Shown here piece by piece: positions 20,413 to 33,251 of a stretch of 45,095 bases of DNA; position 1 is the stretch's first letter; each line of letters begins with the position of its first letter. Below the pieces are notes generated by a model, which did no database searches, was not told the origin of the DNA, and saw only the letters and a list, made by a program, of their open reading frames with translations. The DNA comes from Actinomycetes bacterium. Lineage in GTDB: Bacteria; Actinomycetota; Acidimicrobiia; Acidimicrobiales; RAAP-2. The stretch spans positions 1 to 45,095 of the forward strand of contig JAKAUQ010000025.1 in NCBI GenBank assembly GCA_021827705.1, in the 5' to 3' direction. A program made the translations under genes and the position numbers.

Positions 20413-22092
20413 TCAGCGCGAGGTCACCGCCCCGCGCTCGGCACCCTGGACGAGTCGGGCGAACTTGTCGAGCACGCCCGTGCTGTAGCGCGGGGTGAAG
20501 GGGGCCAGGTGGGCAGCCCGTGCCGCCAGCGTGGCCTCGTCGACCAGCAGGTCGATGCGGTGGGTGCTCACGTCGATCTCGATCTCGTCGCCGTCCTCGA
20601 CCAGGGAGATCGGTCCACCGTCGAGGGCCTCGGGCGCCACGTGGCCCACGCAGAAGCCGTGGGTCCCCCCCGAGAAGCGCCCGTCGGTGACCAGCGCTGA
20701 GTCGCTGCCCCGTCCCACGCCCTTCATCGCGCCGGTGATGGCCAGCATCTCGCGCATCCCCGGTCCGGACTTGGGTCCCTCGTAGCGCACGACGACCACC
20801 GTCTGGGGCTCGATCTCGCCGGCCAGGATCGCCGTCATGGCCGCGTCCTCCCCGTCGAAGACCCGCGCCCGACCGCGGAAGTGCAGGTCGTCGATGCCTG
20901 CCACCTTGACGACCGAGCCGCGTGGCGCCAGGGTGCCGCTGAGTACCGCAATCCCCCCCTGGGCGTGGATCGGGTGGTCCAGGTCGTGGATGACGTCGCC
21001 GTCGGGTGGGCGCGCCGCGAACTCCGCGAGGCTCTCGGCCATCGTGCGGCCCGTCACCGTTAGCGCGTCACCGTGGAGCAGTCCGCGCTCCAGCAGGTGC
21101 GCCAGCACGACCGGGACGCCCCCGATGGCGTCGATGTCGCTCATGTGGTAGCGCCCGTGGGGCTTGGTGTCGGCGATGTGCGGCACGCGGGCCGCCACGC
21201 GGTTGAAGTCCTCGAGCTCGAGGGGAACACGCGCCTCGTGGGCGATCGCCAGGAGGTGCAGCACCGCGTTGGTGGACCCCCCCAGAGCCATCACCACGGC
21301 GATGGCGTTCTCGAAGGCCTCGCGCGTCAGGATGGCCCGAGCCGTGATCCCCTCGTCGAGCAGGTGCAAGACCGCCTGGCCCGTGCGGTAGGCGTAGTCC
21401 TCACGGCGCGGGTCGATGGCCGGGACCGAGGCGCTGCCCAGCAGGGACATGCCCAGGGCCTCCCCCACGCTGGCCATGGTGTTGGCGGTGAACATGCCCG
21501 CGCAGCTGCCCTCGCCCGGGCAGGCGGCCAGCTCCACGGCGCGCAGCCCGTCGTCGCTGAGCGCGCCCACGGCGTTGGCGCCCACTGCCTCGAAGACCGA
21601 GGTGATGTCGATGGCCTGCCCTTCCAGGTGGCCCGGCATGATCGTGCCGCCGTAGAAGAAGGCGCTCGGCACGTCGAGACGCGCGGCCGCCATCAGCATG
21701 CCCGGCAGGGACTTGTCGCACCCCGCCAGGGTCACCAGGGCGTCGAATCGCTCGGCGTGCATGACGGTCTCCACCGAGTCCGCGATCACCTCACGGCTGA
21801 CCAGCGAGGCCCGCATGCCCTCGTGGCCCATCGAGATTCCGTCCGAGACCGCGATCGTCACGAACTCGAAGGGCACCGCGCCCGCGTCGCGGATGGCCTG
21901 CTTGGTCCGCGCCGCCAGGCGATTGAGCGGCAAGTTGCAGGGCGTCACCTCGTTCCAGCTCGAGGCCACGGCGACCTGCGCCCTGGCCATGTCCGCGTCA
22001 TCGAGACCCATCGCGCGCAGCATCGCGCGCGCGGGCGCCCGGCCGTTGCCCAAGGTGACCTCAGTGGACCGGGGGGTGGGGTGCGCGTTCAT
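20413..22092 (-). CDS. ilvD: Dihydroxy-acid dehydratase
   Basis: A 559-aa Fe-S dehydratase that makes the 2-oxo acid precursors of valine, leucine and isoleucine. The three cluster cysteines are visible in [27 protein letters not shown] and [16 protein letters not shown]. Also seen are [72 protein letters not shown] and [24 protein letters not shown] 22092 has no strong ribosome site. It directly precedes the ilvB attenuator on the same strand, so ilvD can be made without passing the terminator while ilvBNC is gated by it. Confidence 0.96.
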   Translation of the reverse strand: MNAHPTPRSTEVTLGNGRAPARAMLRAMGLDDADMARAQVAVASSWNEVTPCNLPLNRLAARTKQAIRDAGAVPFEFVTIAVSDGISMGHEGMRASLVSREVIADSVETVMHAERFDALVTLAGCDKSLPGMLMAAARLDVPSAFFYGGTIMPGHLEGQAIDITSVFEAVGANAVGALSDDGLRAVELAACPGEGSCAGMFTANTMASVGEALGMSLLGSASVPAIDPRREDYAYRTGQAVLHLLDEGITARAILTREAFENAIAVVMALGGSTNAVLHLLAIAHEARVPLELEDFNRVAARVPHIADTKPHGRYHMSDIDAIGGVPVVLAHLLERGLLHGDALTVTGRTMAESLAEFAARPPDGDVIHDLDHPIHAQGGIAVLSGTLAPRGSVVKVAGIDDLHFRGRARVFDGEDAAMTAILAGEIEPQTVVVVRYEGPKSGPGMREMLAITGAMKGVGRGSDSALVTDGRFSGGTHGFCVGHVAPEALDGGPISLVEDGDEIEIDVSTHRIDLLVDEATLAARAAHLAPFTPRYSTGVLDKFARLVQGAERGAVTSR

Positions 22093-22114
22093 GGGGGTAG
22101 TCTACGAAGCCCGC

Positions 22115-23101
22115 TCAGGGGCGCGGGGCGGTGGCCGTGACGGTCTCACCGATGGCCTCCAGCTCCACCCAGGTCGAGCCGGGGCGCAGCGCGATGGTGC
22201 GCCCACCCGCGGCGCGCAGGGCGATCGGCCGGCGCAGGGCGCTGTGGAACCAGCCACCGCGCTGCCGACGTCCGTCGCTGAACACCAGGGCGGTCCCGTG
22301 GCCCATGAGGTCGGCCTCGGCGCCGATGTTGCCGACGCCGCCGATGTAGGGGACCTCGAGCACGACCACGTTGGTCGGCGCCACGGCCACCCCGGCCGCC
22401 GTGCGCTCGGGCGCCCCGAAGATCGATCGGGCCCAGTCGCGATGCGCCGCGTCCCACGCGTAGCTGACGGTGTAGCCCGCCGGGAAGTTCACCGAGAATG
22501 TCGCCACCGGCGCCCCGCGGGCCGGGCTCCCGGGCGCGGCGAAGGTGAAGAGGGGCTGGGGGGGTCGAGCGCGGCGCGCCTCGGCCAGCAGCCGGGTCGG
22601 GTCGAGCAGCAGGTTGTGGGGCGGCGCGCGCAGCGCCGTGCGGAACATCGCGGGCCCGGCCGTCGCCTCGTCGAAGAGCTGCACGGGCGCGTGGGCGATG
22701 CTGTTGAGGGCGTACGCCGCGCCACCCGAGAAGGCGAACACGCCGCCCAGGGGGGACACGATCAGCCGGTCGGTGCGCCGCACGGAGCGCACCGGGCCGA
22801 TCACGCCGGGCAGCCGCGAGTTGAACACGGCGGCCAGCCGCGTGATGCCACCCTCGACGACCTCCTCGTAGACCACGTCGGCGTCATTGATGCCGAACAG
22901 GGGATGTGCGTTGGGCGTGTTGTCGATCTTGACCGTGAGGGCGGGCCGGCGGGCCGCTGCGGCGGACTCGGGCAGCCCGGTCAAGGGGGCCAGGTGACGA
23001 TGGCGCCGCCCGGCCAGTGCGGGAGTCGCGGCGAGCAGCCCGGCCACCGCGGCGGCCGCGAGACCCGCTGCGGCCGCGCGCGTCGTGCGGTGCCAGCGCA
23101 T
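22115..23101 (-). CDS. DUF3048 family secreted protein (YerB-like)
   Basis: 328 aa with a Sec-type signal: RWHRTTR, a hydrophobic Ala/Leu core (residues ~9-28) and a likely cleavage after TPALA. The mature part follows the DUF3048 pattern: LTGLPES, PALTVKIDNTPNAHPLFGINDADVVYEEVVEGGITRL as the signature region (from ~53), SRLPGVIGPVRSVRRTD, a middle with DPTRLL, and a C-terminal half ending in the RPGSTWVEL strand. No lipobox cysteine is seen. The molecular function of the family is not established; a cell-envelope role is inferred from export. It starts 4 nt after gatB and ends 22 nt before ilvD. Confidence 0.88.
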   Translation of the reverse strand: MRWHRTTRAAAAGLAAAAVAGLLAATPALAGRRHRHLAPLTGLPESAAAARRPALTVKIDNTPNAHPLFGINDADVVYEEVVEGGITRLAAVFNSRLPGVIGPVRSVRRTDRLIVSPLGGVFAFSGGAAYALNSIAHAPVQLFDEATAGPAMFRTALRAPPHNLLLDPTRLLAEARRARPPQPLFTFAAPGSPARGAPVATFSVNFPAGYTVSYAWDAAHRDWARSIFGAPERTAAGVAVAPTNVVVLEVPYIGGVGNIGAEADLMGHGTALVFSDGRRQRGGWFHSALRRPIALRAAGGRTIALRPGSTWVELEAIGETVTATAPRP

Positions 23102-23105
23102 CGGC

Positions 23106-24521
23106 CTAGCGCCGCAGCTCCAACTCGGCCAGCACCTGCTGACCGTTGGCCCGGCCCCGGGTGGCCTTCATCACCACGCCCACGAAGAACTGGGCCAGCC
23201 GGTCCTCGCCCGCGCGGTAGCGCGCCCACTCGGCGGGGTGCTCGGCCAGGGCCCGGGACACCGATGCCGAGAGGTCGTCGGCGCTCATGGGCGCGAATCC
23301 GCGTCGCTCCACGATCTGGGCCACGTCGCCGCCGTCGCGCACCAACTCGGCCAGGACCGCCTTGGCCTGGGTGGCCGACAGCGTCCCGGCCGCCTCGCGT
23401 GCGAGGACCTCGGCGAACGCGTCGGGGCGCACCTGCCCGGGCCCGTCGAGTCCGGCCAGCTCGTTGGCCGCGCGCGACAGGGCCACCGCGGCGTCCACGT
23501 CCCGCGCGACGGCTGCCTCGACGAAGCCGTCGAGTCCGGCGCCCACAACGGCGTCGAGCACGTCGCCGGGCACCGCCGCGCCACGGGCCAGGCCGGCCAG
23601 TGCGGCCCGCCGCTCGGCGGGCATCGGGCCCAGGCCGTCGCGGATGCGCGCGATCATGGCGGGGTCCGGCACCAGCTCGGTCAGGTCCGGCTCGCGGAAG
23701 TACCGGTAGTCCTCGGCCTCCTCCTTGATCCGCATCGTGCTGGTCTCGCCGCTGGCCTCGTCCCAGTGCCGCGTCTCCTGGCGCACCCGGCCACCCGCGA
23801 GGATCAGCTCGACTTGACGATCGGCCTCGTAGGCGACCGCCCGCTGCAGGCTGCGCAGCGAGTTGAGGTTCTTGATCTCGCAGCGCGTGCCGAGGGGTGC
23901 GCCCGGGAGCCGCACTGAGACGTTCGCGTCCACGCGCATCGACCCCTCCTCCATGCGCCCGTCCGAGGCGCCAGTCGCGACGAGGACCGCTCGCAGCTCG
24001 GCGGCGTAGAGCCGGGCTTGCTCGGGCGAGCTGATGTCGGGCTCCGACACGATCTCCACCAGGGGCACGCCGGCTCGGTTGTAGTCGACCAGCGACCGCT
24101 CGGCATCGTGCATGCGTCCGGTGCCGCCCAGGTGCGTGGACTTGCCGGTGTCCTCCTCCAGGTGCGCGCGCACGATGCCCACCCGGGAGCCGTCGGACAG
24201 CTCGAGGTATCCCCCCTCGTTGATGGGTCGGTCGTACTGGGAGATCTGGAAGTCCTTGGGCATGTCGGGGTAGAAGTAGTTCTTCCGGTGGAAGGTCGAG
24301 GGACCCACGCGGCAGTGCAGGGCCATCCCGATGGCCACCGCCAGCTCCACCGCCCGCGCGTTCAGCACCGGCAGGGACCCGGGCAGCCCGAGGCACACCG
24401 GGCACACCTGGGTGTTGGGTTCGGCGCCAAACGCGTTGGCGCAGCCGCAGAACATCTTGCTCGCCGTCAGCAGCTCGGTGTGCACCTCGAGGCCGACCAC
24501 CATCTCCCAGCCCTCACGCAC
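23106..24521 (-). CDS. gatB: Asp/Glu-tRNA(Asn/Gln) amidotransferase subunit B
   Basis: 471 aa. It binds the misacylated tRNA and phosphorylates its side chain before amidation. Visible: VVGLEVHTELLT, the zinc cysteines in FCGCANAFGAEPNTQVCPVC, GLPGSLPVLN, the signature DYNRAGVPLVEIVSEPDI, AYAAEL-type helix, RCEIKNLNSLRSL, TRHWDEASGETSTMRIKEEAEDYRYFREPDL, and a C-terminal YqeY-like tail domain ending ATRGRANGQQVL. GTG 24521 overlaps the gatA end by 8 nt; a second in-frame ATG (residue 7) is possible. It is coupled to gatA and gatC. Confidence 0.96.
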   Translation of the reverse strand: MREGWEMVVGLEVHTELLTASKMFCGCANAFGAEPNTQVCPVCLGLPGSLPVLNARAVELAVAIGMALHCRVGPSTFHRKNYFYPDMPKDFQISQYDRPINEGGYLELSDGSRVGIVRAHLEEDTGKSTHLGGTGRMHDAERSLVDYNRAGVPLVEIVSEPDISSPEQARLYAAELRAVLVATGASDGRMEEGSMRVDANVSVRLPGAPLGTRCEIKNLNSLRSLQRAVAYEADRQVELILAGGRVRQETRHWDEASGETSTMRIKEEAEDYRYFREPDLTELVPDPAMIARIRDGLGPMPAERRAALAGLARGAAVPGDVLDAVVGAGLDGFVEAAVARDVDAAVALSRAANELAGLDGPGQVRPDAFAEVLAREAAGTLSATQAKAVLAELVRDGGDVAQIVERRGFAPMSADDLSASVSRALAEHPAEWARYRAGEDRLAQFFVGVVMKATRGRANGQQVLAELELRR

Positions 24522-25941
24522 CGGGCACCCCCCGTCCTGCCTCCACGACGGCGGCCGCCGCCACCAGGCGCTCCTCGCTGCGCGCCGGGCCGAGCAGCTG
24601 CACTCCGAGCGGCAGGCCGCTGGCGCCGCTCCCGAAGGGCACCGAGATGGCCGCGTGGCCCGACAGGTTGGTGGGGATCGTGAACACGTCCGAGAGGTAC
24701 ATGGACATCGGATCGCTCACCTTGGCCCCCAGCGCGAAGGCCTCGGTCGGCGCCGTCGCCCCGAGCAGCAGGTCGGCGTTCGCGTAGGCGCGCGCGAAGG
24801 CCTCGATCATGACCGTGCGGACCTTCAGCGCCTGGCCGTAGTAGGCGTCGTAGTAGCCCGCCGACAGCGCGTAGGTCCCCAGCATGATGCGGCGCTTGAC
24901 CTCGGGGCCGAACCCGGCGGTGCGCGTCGCCACGTACATCTCGGTCACGTCGGAACCCGCGACGCGCAGCCCGAAGCGCACGCCGTCGTAGCGCGCCAGG
25001 TTGCTGGAGGCCTCGGCTGGCGCGATGAGGTAGTACGCGCTGAGGCCGAGGCGCAGCTCGGGTATGGACACCTCGCTCAGCGTGGCGCCCGCCGCGGCCA
25101 GGACCTCGGCTGCCGCCTCGACGGCGGCCAGGACCTCGGGGTCGGCCCCGTCCACTAGCTCGCGCACGATCCCGATGCGCCGGCCGGCGACCCCCTCGTC
25201 CAGGTGCGCGACCAGGGCAGGGGCCGGGCCCGGCAGCGACGTGCTGTCGCGCGGATCGTGGCCCGCGATGGCCTCGAGGGTCGCGGCGGCGTCAGCCACG
25301 GTGTGGGCCAGGGGGCCGATCTGGTCGAGGGAGCTGGCGAAGGCCACCAGGCCGTAGCGCGAGACCAGCCCGTAGGTGGGCTTGATGCCGACCAGCCCGC
25401 ACAGGGCGGCGGGCTGGCGAATCGAGCCGCCGGTGTCGCTGCCCAGGGAGACGGGCACCATCCCTGCCGCGACCGCCGCGGCCGAGCCGCCCGACGATCC
25501 GCCCGGCACCCGAGTGGGGTCGAGCGGGTTGCGGGTGGGCCCGTAGGCCGAGGTCTCGGTGGACGAGCCCATCGCGAACTCGTCCATGTTGGTCTTGCCC
25601 ACCGGCACCGCGCCGGCGGCCAGCAGACGCTCCACCGCCGTCGCGGTGTAGGGCGGGCGCCATCCCGCCAGGATGCGTGACCCGCACGTCGTGGGCACGC
25701 CGGTCTGGCACAGGTTGTCCTTGAGCCCCACGGGCACACCCGCCAGGATGCCCGGGTCGCGGCCCGCCGCGACCTCGGCGTCCACCGCGGCGGCCCGCTC
25801 CAGGACCTGCTCGCGCTCGACGTGGACGAAGACGTTGAGGTCTGCATTGCGCGCGGCGATGGCGGTGAGTGTCTCCTCGGCGACCGAGACGGCCGAGCGC
25901 TCGCCCGACCGCACGCGGGTCGCGATCTCCAGCGCGCTCAC
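24514..25941 (-). CDS. gatA: Asp/Glu-tRNA(Asn/Gln) amidotransferase subunit A
   Basis: A 475-aa amidase-signature glutaminase that supplies ammonia to GatB. The Ser-cisSer-Lys triad is visible: Lys in [12 protein letters not shown], the cis-Ser in [15 protein letters not shown] and the nucleophile Ser in [81 protein letters not shown] and [18 protein letters not shown] follow. The start is GTG 25941, overlapping the gatC stop as GTGA. Confidence 0.97.
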   Translation of the reverse strand: MSALEIATRVRSGERSAVSVAEETLTAIAARNADLNVFVHVEREQVLERAAAVDAEVAAGRDPGILAGVPVGLKDNLCQTGVPTTCGSRILAGWRPPYTATAVERLLAAGAVPVGKTNMDEFAMGSSTETSAYGPTRNPLDPTRVPGGSSGGSAAAVAAGMVPVSLGSDTGGSIRQPAALCGLVGIKPTYGLVSRYGLVAFASSLDQIGPLAHTVADAAATLEAIAGHDPRDSTSLPGPAPALVAHLDEGVAGRRIGIVRELVDGADPEVLAAVEAAAEVLAAAGATLSEVSIPELRLGLSAYYLIAPAEASSNLARYDGVRFGLRVAGSDVTEMYVATRTAGFGPEVKRRIMLGTYALSAGYYDAYYGQALKVRTVMIEAFARAYANADLLLGATAPTEAFALGAKVSDPMSMYLSDVFTIPTNLSGHAAISVPFGSGASGLPLGVQLLGPARSEERLVAAAAVVEAGRGVPGA

Positions 25942-26237
25942 GGCTCCTCGCCCAGGATGCGCGGGACGGCGAAGCGCCCGTCCTCGGGCTGGGGCGCCGC
26001 GCTCAGAAACGCGTCGCGCGCCAGTCCCGGGCGAACCTCGTCGGCGCGCACTACGGTGCCCAGGTCCACCGGGTGCGCCGTCGGCGCCACCCCGGTGAGG
26101 TCCAGCGCGCGCAGGTCGTTGGCGTGGTCGAGAACCTGCGCCAGCTGGCCGGTGAAGCGCTCCAGCTCCTCCTCGGTCAGGTGCAGCCGGGCCAGCCGGG
26201 CCACCTTGGCCACGTCGTCGCGCGTCAGCTCGCTCAC
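25938..26237 (-). CDS. gatC: Asp/Glu-tRNA(Asn/Gln) amidotransferase subunit C
   Basis: 99 aa, the usual size; it clamps GatA to GatB. Visible: LTRDDVAKVARLARLHLTEEELERFTGQLAQVLDH and the extended tail with LRADEV-type VVRADEVRPGLARDAFLSAAPQPEDGRFAVPRIL. GTG 26237 overlaps the upstream esterase stop as GTGA. GatCAB indicates that this organism forms Gln-tRNA (and/or Asn-tRNA) by transamidation. Confidence 0.95.
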   Translation of the reverse strand: MSELTRDDVAKVARLARLHLTEEELERFTGQLAQVLDHANDLRALDLTGVAPTAHPVDLGTVVRADEVRPGLARDAFLSAAPQPEDGRFAVPRILGEEP

Positions 26238-26986
26238 GCGGGCACCAGCGAGGTGAGGAAGTCCACCACCCGGCGCTCGATCAGCGCGGCGTCGTTGTCC
26301 ATCGTGGCCACGTGGTACGAGTCCTCCAGCCAGACCCGCTCGATCGGGCCACCAACGCGGGCCACGAGGTCGTCACCGTTGTCCGTCGTGACGACGTGGT
26401 CCTCCCGGCTGCTCAGCAGCAGGCTGGGGGCGACGATGTCGCCCAGGCGGTCGTACACGCCGGCCACACCCGCGAAGAGGCTCTTGGCGCACGCCAACGG
26501 CGTGGTTGCGTAGGCCGCCTCGACCTGCCCGGGGCGCTTGATGTCCGACCCGATGCCGTCGATGGTCTCGATCCCCTCGGCCAGGAGGGCGTCGAGTCCC
26601 TCGAGTAGCGCGGCGTCGGGTGGCTTGACCAGAGGATTGATGAAGACGCAGCCGGCCACGGCCCGCTGCTCGGCGATCAGCGCGGCCAGCCCGCCGCCGG
26701 CCGAAAGTCCCGCCACCACCACCGCCGAGACCTTCGCGGCCAGCTCGTCGTAGGCCGCCAGCGCCGCCGCGCTCCAGTGCGACCAGTCCGTGGTCATGAG
26801 GTCCTCCACCGATGTCCCGTGCCCGGGCAGCAGCGGGAGCCGCACCGCGTGACCCTGGCGCGCCACGACCTCGGCCACGTTGCGCAGAGACTGCGGGCTC
26901 CCGGTGAAGCCGTGCAGGACCAGCACGCCGAGGGGGCCACCCTCGGAGCTGAAGGGCTCGCTCCCCGGAATGATCGCGGAATTCAC
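26234..26986 (-). CDS. Alpha/beta hydrolase, Est30-like carboxylesterase
   Basis: A 250-aa alpha/beta hydrolase. Visible: LVLHGFTGSPQSLRNVAEVVA with the oxyanion HG, LPLLPGHGTS, nucleophile Ser in VVAGLSAGGGLAAL, the acid Asp in LLLSSREDHVV and His in WLEDSYHVATMDND. This order and the short cap match monoglyceride lipase/Est30-type esterases. I chose GTG 26986 behind GGTGGGG, since the protein then begins like Est30; a GTG at 27004 (behind GGAGG) would add six residues. It overlaps gatC by GTGA; the link to tRNA amidation is positional only. Confidence 0.88.
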   Translation of the reverse strand: MNSAIIPGSEPFSSEGGPLGVLVLHGFTGSPQSLRNVAEVVARQGHAVRLPLLPGHGTSVEDLMTTDWSHWSAAALAAYDELAAKVSAVVVAGLSAGGGLAALIAEQRAVAGCVFINPLVKPPDAALLEGLDALLAEGIETIDGIGSDIKRPGQVEAAYATTPLACAKSLFAGVAGVYDRLGDIVAPSLLLSSREDHVVTTDNGDDLVARVGGPIERVWLEDSYHVATMDNDAALIERRVVDFLTSLVPA

Positions 26987-27029
26987 GGTCCCCACCCTAC
27001 CCACGCGCCTCCGCCGCTCCTCGGGCGTC

Positions 27030-27908
27030 TCACGCCCACAGGGTGGGCAGCTGCTCGGCCAGCGTGGTGACGTCCCAGCGATCGTCGCGCTCCAGTGCCG
27101 TGGTCATGGTCCAGTTCTGGAACAGGCGGACCGTGCCCCCCTGGGTGAAGAACACCCGCCCGGTGGCCGGGCAGTCCTCCATGGCCAGGACCGCTACGAG
27201 CGGCGAGATGTTGGCCGGGTCCCACACGTCGAACTGCGCGGCGTCGGCCGGCTTGACGACATAGTCGGCCAGCCCCGGCGTGGACTCGGTCATCCGCGTC
27301 CGCGCTGCGGGCGCGATGGCGTTGACCCGCACGCCGTAGCGCCCGAGCTCCTCGGCGGCGATCACCGTGAGGGCCGCGATGCCGGCCTTGGCCGCACCGT
27401 AGTTGGACTGGCCCACGTTGCCGATGAGCCCCGAGGTGGACGAGGTGTTGACGATGGACGCGCGCACCGTCTCGCCGGCCTTGGCGCGCTCGCGCCAGTA
27501 CGTGGCCGCGTGGCGCATCGTCACGAAGTGGCCCTTCAGGTGCACCGCCACCACGGCGTCCCAGTCGTCCTCGCTCAGGTTCACCAGGACACGGTCGCGC
27601 AGGATCCCCGCGTTGTTGACCAGAACGTGGAGGTCGCCGAACGCATCGAGGGCGCTGCGCACCAGGCGAGCGCCACCCTCCCACGTGGCGACGTCGTCGT
27701 GGTTGGCGATCGCCTCGCCGCCGAAGGCCCGGATCGCCTCGACGACCTCGTCGGCCGGCGTCGCCCCGGTGGCCGTGCCGTCCAGCGCCCCACCCACGTC
27801 ATTGACGACGACGCGAGCCCCCTCGGCGGCGAAGAGGAGGGCGTGCTCGCGCCCGATTCCCCGCCCCGCACCCGTAATGATTGCTACTCGACCTGTCAGT
27901 GCACCCAC
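27030..27908 (-). CDS. Short-chain dehydrogenase/reductase
   Basis: A 292-aa Rossmann oxidoreductase. Visible: RVAIITGAGRGIGREHALLFAAEGARVVVND (TGxxxGIG cofactor loop, acidic ND end of strand 2 fitting NAD use), NNAGILRD, the catalytic Ser region IVNTSSTSG, YxxxK as SNYGAAKAG, and VRVNAIAPAARTRMTE. The insertion GGALDGTATGATPADEVV after strand 2 resembles the hydroxyacyl-CoA dehydrogenase part of MFE-2/HSD17B4-type enzymes, so a 3-hydroxyacyl-CoA or similar substrate is plausible. ATG or GTG around 27908 starts it, 21 nt after the zinc-ribbon gene. Confidence 0.9.
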   Translation of the reverse strand: MGALTGRVAIITGAGRGIGREHALLFAAEGARVVVNDVGGALDGTATGATPADEVVEAIRAFGGEAIANHDDVATWEGGARLVRSALDAFGDLHVLVNNAGILRDRVLVNLSEDDWDAVVAVHLKGHFVTMRHAATYWRERAKAGETVRASIVNTSSTSGLIGNVGQSNYGAAKAGIAALTVIAAEELGRYGVRVNAIAPAARTRMTESTPGLADYVVKPADAAQFDVWDPANISPLVAVLAMEDCPATGRVFFTQGGTVRLFQNWTMTTALERDDRWDVTTLAEQLPTLWA

Positions 27909-27929
27909 GACGACCTCCTTGCGCGCCGA

Positions 27930-28232
27930 TCATACCGAGGGTGGCCACCCCCCTCCCCGAGGCCGGGGACGGGCGTGCGCGTGGTAGTGATCGCCGATGG
28001 TGCGCAGTCGGTCGTCCAGGCGCCACGCGCCCACGCCCAACTCCTCGTTGGCCACGCGGGCCAGGCGCAACCAGAGGGCGACGCGGACTGCGGGCGGCGG
28101 CAGCGGGTCGTGGGTCCGCCAGACCACCAGGGGCACCCCGCAGGCCTCGCACTCCGCGATCCAGTAGTCGGGCCCCTCGTCGAAGCGGCGCGTGAGCGCG
28201 GCCGCCTCACACAGCTCGCACGACGGGCTCAC
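27930..28232 (-). CDS. Small zinc-ribbon protein, hypothetical
   Basis: A 100-aa protein from GTG 28232, whose GTGA overlaps the stop of the PASTA protein. It has two CxxC pairs, Cys5-Glu-Leu-Cys8 and Cys28-Glu-Ala-Cys31, enclosing RRFDEGPDYWIAECEACG, the pattern of a small zinc ribbon. The rest is helical (VALWLRLARVANEELG) and ends with a His/Arg/Pro-rich tail (YHAHARPRPRGGG). No family name is recognised. The overlap with a kinase-like gene suggests balanced expression with it. The correct start is easily missed because the frame is open far upstream in the kinase gene. Confidence 0.75.
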   Translation of the reverse strand: MSPSCELCEAAALTRRFDEGPDYWIAECEACGVPLVVWRTHDPLPPPAVRVALWLRLARVANEELGVGAWRLDDRLRTIGDHYHAHARPRPRGGGWPPSV

Positions 28233-30064
28233 CGCACGTTGACGATGATCGTGGACCGGTACGGGACCATCGTCCCGGGCGACGGCAGCGTCGAGACCAC
28301 CTTGGTCCACGAGCCCGTGGCCGCACCCGGACCCTTGGGCGAGAAGAAGAGCACGGCGTGGCGGAAAGCCGCGACGGTCGCGGTCGGCCCGAAACCGATC
28401 ACGTTGGGCACGCGCCGTGGCCCGTGACCCGCGATGGTGGCCGTCGTCGTGGCGACGGTGGTGGAGGTCGCGGCCGGCGTCGTGGTCGAAGTGGTCGAGG
28501 GCGTCGTCGGGGCCGGGCCCGAGGGACCGCTGCTCAAGACCAGCGTGATCGTGGCTCCCCGCGGAGCGCTGCTCGGGTCCGTCACGCCGTGGTAGCGCGT
28601 CTCGACCACCTGGCCCGCGGGCAGCGTCGAGACCACCGCGGCCGCGGCCGGGCACGCACCGTGCACGCCCACACGGCTCAGGGCACTCTGCGCGGCCGGG
28701 CACGTCTGGCCGGTGACGCCGGGCAGGGTCTCGAGGGTGGGACCGCTCGAGACAGTGACCGAGATCACCTGACCGGAGCCGGCCGAGACGCCCGCGGCCG
28801 GTGACTGGCTGATGATGGCGCCGCGCGCGACGGACGCGGAGGCCACGTGGCGCGTCACGCTCACCGAGAAGCCGTCGGCCGTCAGCTGCGACGTTGCCTG
28901 CGCGACCGTCAGACCCTCCAGGCGCGGGATCGCCTGGCGCGAGCTGAACAGCCCGAACCACCACGCGACGCCAGTTAGGGCCGCCAGGATCACCACGACC
29001 GCCACCGCGGTGGCGGTGCGCCGACGGCGCGGCGGCGGCACGACGGGATAGGGATCGCTCGAGCGGCGGCGTGCGGGCGTCCAGGTCCCCGGCAGGTCGC
29101 CGGCGCCCGCCAACTCCTGGTCCGGGTCGGCCTCCCGCCCCGCGAGCTCCCGGGGTGAGGGCGCGCGAAAGCCGATGGACGCCCGTGGCGCCGGAGGCGG
29201 GACCTGCTGGAGGACCGGCACGGCCCCGCGCCGGGCGACCATCTCGACGGGAGACTCGTTGAGAGTGGCCGCGCCCAGTCGGCTGGCCAACGTCTCGGCG
29301 TCCAGCCGCTGGTGGGGGTCGGGCACGGTGGCCTGAGCCAGCACCATGTCGAGCGTCCCCAACTCGGGGTGCGCAGGCAGCGGCGAGGCGAGTCGCGCTT
29401 GGACGGACTCCTCGACCGTGGAGGCATCGAAGGGGGCCGCACCGATCACGGCCTCGGCCAAGATCAGCGCGAGGGCGTACACGTCGGTGGGGGGGCCGGG
29501 CAGCTCACCACGCACCTGCTCGGGGCTGAGGTAGCGCAGGTCGTGAACGGTGTAGCGCTGGCGGTGCAGCGCGCGCAGGCCGACGAGGGCCACGTCGGAC
29601 ACGCGCACGTGACCCAGCTCATCGACGAGGATCTTGCGCGGGCTCAGGCCCCCGTGGGTCACCTGGTGGGCGTGGAGGACGGCGAGCGCTCCCGCGACGT
29701 CGCGGCCCAGCCGAGCGGCGTCCTCGGCCCCCAGGAGCTCGCCAGCCGCGAGGCGGTCCTCGAGCGAGCCATTGTCCAGGTACTCGGTGACCACGAAGAT
29801 GGTCCCCGCCTCCTGACCACCGTCGAAGACGCGGGCGATGTGGGGGTGACTGAGGGTGGCCGCACGGATGATCTGGGTGCGAAAGGCCCGCCGAACGTCC
29901 TCGTGCTCGGCCAGGTCGGGGCGCAGCGTCTTGAGCGCGACCCGCCGGTCGAGGACCAGATCCTCGGCCAGATAGACCTCGGCAGTGCCGCCCACGCCGA
30001 TGGTGTCGAGGATTCGGTACCGCCCTACGACCTGATATCCGGGTGCGTACCGAAAGCTCGCCAT
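28229..30064 (-). CDS. PASTA-domain Ser/Thr protein kinase-like protein, probable pseudokinase
   Basis: 611 aa in PknB layout: kinase-like domain (~15-270), Pro/Arg-rich linker, one membrane helix (~349-370, VAVVVILAALTGVAWWFGLF), then PASTA units at ~378-440 and ~441-510, a Thr/Ser/Ala-rich linker and a last PASTA unit to the C-terminus. The glycine loop (GVGGTAEV), Lys45 (VALK) and SPE (~180-182) remain. The HRDxKxxN loop reads H137-G-G-L-S-P-R-K144, so the catalytic Asp and the Asn are lost, the C-helix Glu is Gln64, and DFG is D157-V-A. It is probably inactive in phosphotransfer but may still bind nucleotide and peptidoglycan. Coupled to a zinc-ribbon gene; 54 nt after ligA. Confidence 0.9.
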   Translation of the reverse strand: MASFRYAPGYQVVGRYRILDTIGVGGTAEVYLAEDLVLDRRVALKTLRPDLAEHEDVRRAFRTQIIRAATLSHPHIARVFDGGQEAGTIFVVTEYLDNGSLEDRLAAGELLGAEDAARLGRDVAGALAVLHAHQVTHGGLSPRKILVDELGHVRVSDVALVGLRALHRQRYTVHDLRYLSPEQVRGELPGPPTDVYALALILAEAVIGAAPFDASTVEESVQARLASPLPAHPELGTLDMVLAQATVPDPHQRLDAETLASRLGAATLNESPVEMVARRGAVPVLQQVPPPAPRASIGFRAPSPRELAGREADPDQELAGAGDLPGTWTPARRRSSDPYPVVPPPRRRRTATAVAVVVILAALTGVAWWFGLFSSRQAIPRLEGLTVAQATSQLTADGFSVSVTRHVASASVARGAIISQSPAAGVSAGSGQVISVTVSSGPTLETLPGVTGQTCPAAQSALSRVGVHGACPAAAAVVSTLPAGQVVETRYHGVTDPSSAPRGATITLVLSSGPSGPAPTTPSTTSTTTPAATSTTVATTTATIAGHGPRRVPNVIGFGPTATVAAFRHAVLFFSPKGPGAATGSWTKVVSTLPSPGTMVPYRSTIIVNVR

Positions 30065-30118
30065 CGCACATTCACCCTAGAGCACGTGCCCGTCCCGGCT
30101 CGGGCACGGGAACGCCGC

Positions 30119-33204
<3,086 letters not shown>

Positions 33205-33251
33205 GGCGCCAGTCTGCCAGCCGGGACGCGCCGAGCGGCCCGCCGGCGCTC

